Assembly (NCBI GenBank): GCA_030597945.1
Contig: JAUVQW010000012.1
Coordinates: 1-15,503, forward strand
Direction: 5' to 3'
Length of the DNA stretch: 15,503 nt
Origin: Actinomycetes bacterium
GTDB lineage: Bacteria; Actinomycetota; Aquicultoria; CAJVYJ01
Shown here: positions 14,141 to 15,503 of the stretch, piece after piece
How positions within the stretch are numbered: the stretch's first letter is position 1
How the letters are laid out: each line of letters starts with the position of its first letter
Program-made: the position numbers and the translations under genes
The notes under the pieces: generated by a model
The model's database searches: none
What the model was told of the DNA's origin: nothing
Seen by the model: the letters and a program-made list of their open reading frames with translations, nothing else

Positions 14141-15064
14141 ATGGAAAAGTATAAAAAAGTTGTATTCGACAATTTTGAAGTATTTATAGTAGGTATAATA
14201 CTTACCTCTATTGCAGCGACTCATCATCTGGTTACCGACAAGATACCTTTCTTGAATTTTTATTATCTTCCTGTTTTTATCGCTGGATATTATCTTGGCA
14301 GAAGAAAAGCAGTGATGACAGCCTTTGCCAGTATATTATTTACTTTCCTTTACGCGTTAACGCTTAACGGCTGGCAATCAAATTATGAGACCCTATCCGA
14401 ATTTATCAGCGCTCTGGCAATCTGGGGAGGCTTTCTTACTTTATCGGCCATACTAGTTGGAACACTTTCTGAACAAAAAGAAGAGAAGATCGAGGAATTG
14501 AAGATCGCTTATATCGGTGTCTTGGAGATCCTGTCAAAATATCTTGAGAGCGGTGATCCCCTCACAAAGAGCCACTCCATAAGGGTGGCGGAATTAAGTA
14601 TCAAGATCGCAGAAGCTATGCTTCTAAATGATGATGAGATCGAGAATATCCGAGCCGCAGCCCTCTTGCATGACATCGGAAAAGTAGAGATAGGCATCGA
14701 CCTGATAAATAAATCCGTTGACTTGACTGAGGATGAGAAAATATTAGTCGATGAACATACCGAAAGAGGTGCAAAACTAATTGAGCTGGCCGGTGGGATA
14801 CTAAAACATTCTGTACCATTAGTATTGGCCCATCACGATCACTATATAGATGATGAACACGGAAGAAAAATCCCCCTTGGCGCCCGTATTTTATCCGTTG
14901 CAGACGCTTATGACGCAATCGTCTCGGATAGGCCTTATAGAATTGGAAAAGAACCCTGGCAGGCACTTGAAGAGCTTCAAAAAAGCGCTGGTTCTCAGTT
15001 CGATCCCCAAGTAGTAGATGTTTTAAAAGGGATAGTCAGCCAAGCACATTCGGTCAATTTCTAA
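14141..15064 (+). CDS. Membrane-anchored HD-GYP-like phosphohydrolase lacking the GYP motif
   Basis: The 307-residue protein has an N-terminal membrane module of about four helices (10-30, 38-52, 56-76, 86-109), a short coiled linker at 110-125, and a C-terminal HD-GYP-like domain. HD-GYP domains normally cleave cyclic di-GMP. Metal-binding residues are present: SHSIRVA at 144-150, HDIGK at 177-181, DEHTERG at 204-210, HH at 231-232 and VADAYDAI at 253-260. However, the stretch between HH and IPLGARI has about 11 residues where about 16 are usual, and the GYP tripeptide is gone. The membrane part resembles the N-terminal sensor of some histidine kinases (YLPVFIAGYYLGRR). The ATG at 14141 has an AAAGGATG site. 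Catalytic activity on cyclic di-GMP is uncertain. It converges with the repeat protein gene with only 4 nt between the stops. Confidence 0.8.
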   Translation: MEKYKKVVFDNFEVFIVGIILTSIAATHHLVTDKIPFLNFYYLPVFIAGYYLGRRKAVMTAFASILFTFLYALTLNGWQSNYETLSEFISALAIWGGFLTLSAILVGTLSEQKEEKIEELKIAYIGVLEILSKYLESGDPLTKSHSIRVAELSIKIAEAMLLNDDEIENIRAAALLHDIGKVEIGIDLINKSVDLTEDEKILVDEHTERGAKLIELAGGILKHSVPLVLAHHDHYIDDEHGRKIPLGARILSVADAYDAIVSDRPYRIGKEPWQALEELQKSAGSQFDPQVVDVLKGIVSQAHSVNF

Positions 15065-15068
15065 GCGC

Positions 15069-15503
15069 TTACCTAAAGATAAATACAGCACTCCTTGAAT
15101 CTTTGTAATCATACAGTATGACTAGATCACCGAGGCCATCATTATTGAAGTCTCCATACGCGATCTTCGATGACTTCCAATTCCAATTACCAAGTCCCGA
15201 TTTCCACCATGAATCGTAGACAATAAAACTTCCGATACCGTTTGAAGTAAAGATATCTATCGTCGAGCTATTACCAGGATATCCGGTAAAGATGATAAGA
15301 TCGTCAATGTTATCCGCGTCCAAGTCGCCACTAAGTGAGACAGAAGATTTCCAATCCCAATTACCGGGTCCCGCATGCCACCATTCTTGTGAAGCCAGAA
15401 ACTTTTTACCGTTCGATGGAAAAACAAAAGCTCTCACATCACGCTCAGCAAAATACCCGTAAAAAATGGCAAAATCCGTTTTTCCATCATTATTATAATC
15501 ACC
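15069..15503 (-). CDS. C-terminal end of an FG-GAP/VCBS-like repeat protein (runs off right edge)
   Basis: The reading frame is open from the right edge to a TAA at 15069-15071 and gives 144 residues; an internal GTG at 15437 is not the true start because the same repeat pattern continues upstream of it. Three units begin GDYNNDGKTDF, GDLDADNIDDL and GDFNNDGLGDL at visible residues 1, 59 and 117, an exact 58-residue period. Each is preceded by a W-W and a G-N-W-x-W-K-S-S block (WW at 41 and 99). The D-x-D/N-x-D/N-G core is the calcium-binding loop of FG-GAP/VCBS beta-propeller blades, so the protein is probably extracellular or cell-surface and may bind sugars or protein partners. The last unit is cut short at FIFR, consistent with the end of the propeller. 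The N-terminal part, where a signal peptide or catalytic domain would be, is outside the window. Confidence 0.8.
   Translation of the reverse strand, partial: GDYNNDGKTDFAIFYGYFAERDVRAFVFPSNGKKFLASQEWWHAGPGNWDWKSSVSLSGDLDADNIDDLIIFTGYPGNSSTIDIFTSNGIGSFIVYDSWWKSGLGNWNWKSSKIAYGDFNNDGLGDLVILYDYKDSRSAVFIFR

Noticed and set aside
14616..14966. Minus-strand frame of 116 codons within the HD-GYP-like gene
   Set aside because: Shadow of the HD domain codons, which show the expected family motifs on the plus strand.

Overview
The window reads as an ordinary chromosomal segment of a moderately AT-rich bacterium that makes c-type cytochromes with a cytochrome c maturation (Ccm) system. I cannot name the organism. 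A Ccm system whose CcmE carries CPSKY instead of the usual His motif, a double zinc-ribbon protein in the CcmI position, and one gene with an apparently near-leaderless promoter would suit a deep-branching Actinomycetota or Chloroflexota-like lineage. That placement is a low-confidence guess. I see no rRNA, tRNA, CRISPR array, transposase or phage gene.

Layout, left to right. (1) Positions 1-1523, minus strand: a gene for a small metallo-beta-lactamase-fold hydrolase, then about 175 nt of apparently structured leader, then the 5' part of trpE, which runs off the left edge. (2) 1613-3040, plus strand: the CCA-adding tRNA nucleotidyltransferase, divergent from the hydrolase, with a -10 box almost touching its start codon. 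(3) 3041-3229: intergenic space with two hairpins. (4) 3230-10411, minus strand: the cytochrome c maturation block in the order ccmE, ccmF, ccmH, zinc-ribbon CcmI-like gene, intrinsic terminator, ccmA, ccmB, ccmC, ccmD-like gene, followed after 84 nt by an unrecognised 244-aa gene. (5) 10412-11008: a roughly 600-nt gene-free stretch holding a minus-strand terminator, a 149-bp segment bounded by perfect 12-bp inverted repeats, a 13-bp inverted repeat with a nested hairpin, and a palindrome. (6) 11009-13934, minus strand: leuS followed by a yraN/UPF0102 gene. (7) 13935-14140: 206 nt of AT-rich divergent intergenic DNA with no promoter I would defend. (8) 14141-15064, plus strand: a membrane-anchored HD-GYP-like protein lacking the GYP motif. 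(9) 15069-15503, minus strand: the C-terminal end of a protein built from exact 58-residue FG-GAP/VCBS-like repeats, running off the right edge.

The Ccm genes form the functional core. CcmA and CcmB form the ABC transporter. CcmC and the CcmD-like protein load haem onto CcmE. CcmE chaperones haem to CcmF, and CcmF with the CcmH and CcmI-like proteins would attach it to apocytochromes. Several parts depart from the textbook system: a Cys/Tyr haem motif in CcmE together with a retained but altered CcmH, a CcmD-like protein that looks like two CcmD units joined by an extra helix, an apparent two-helix insertion in CcmC, and no ccmG in view. These departures, together with the unrecognised gene at the end of the cluster and the structured non-coding stretches, are the points most worth checking.
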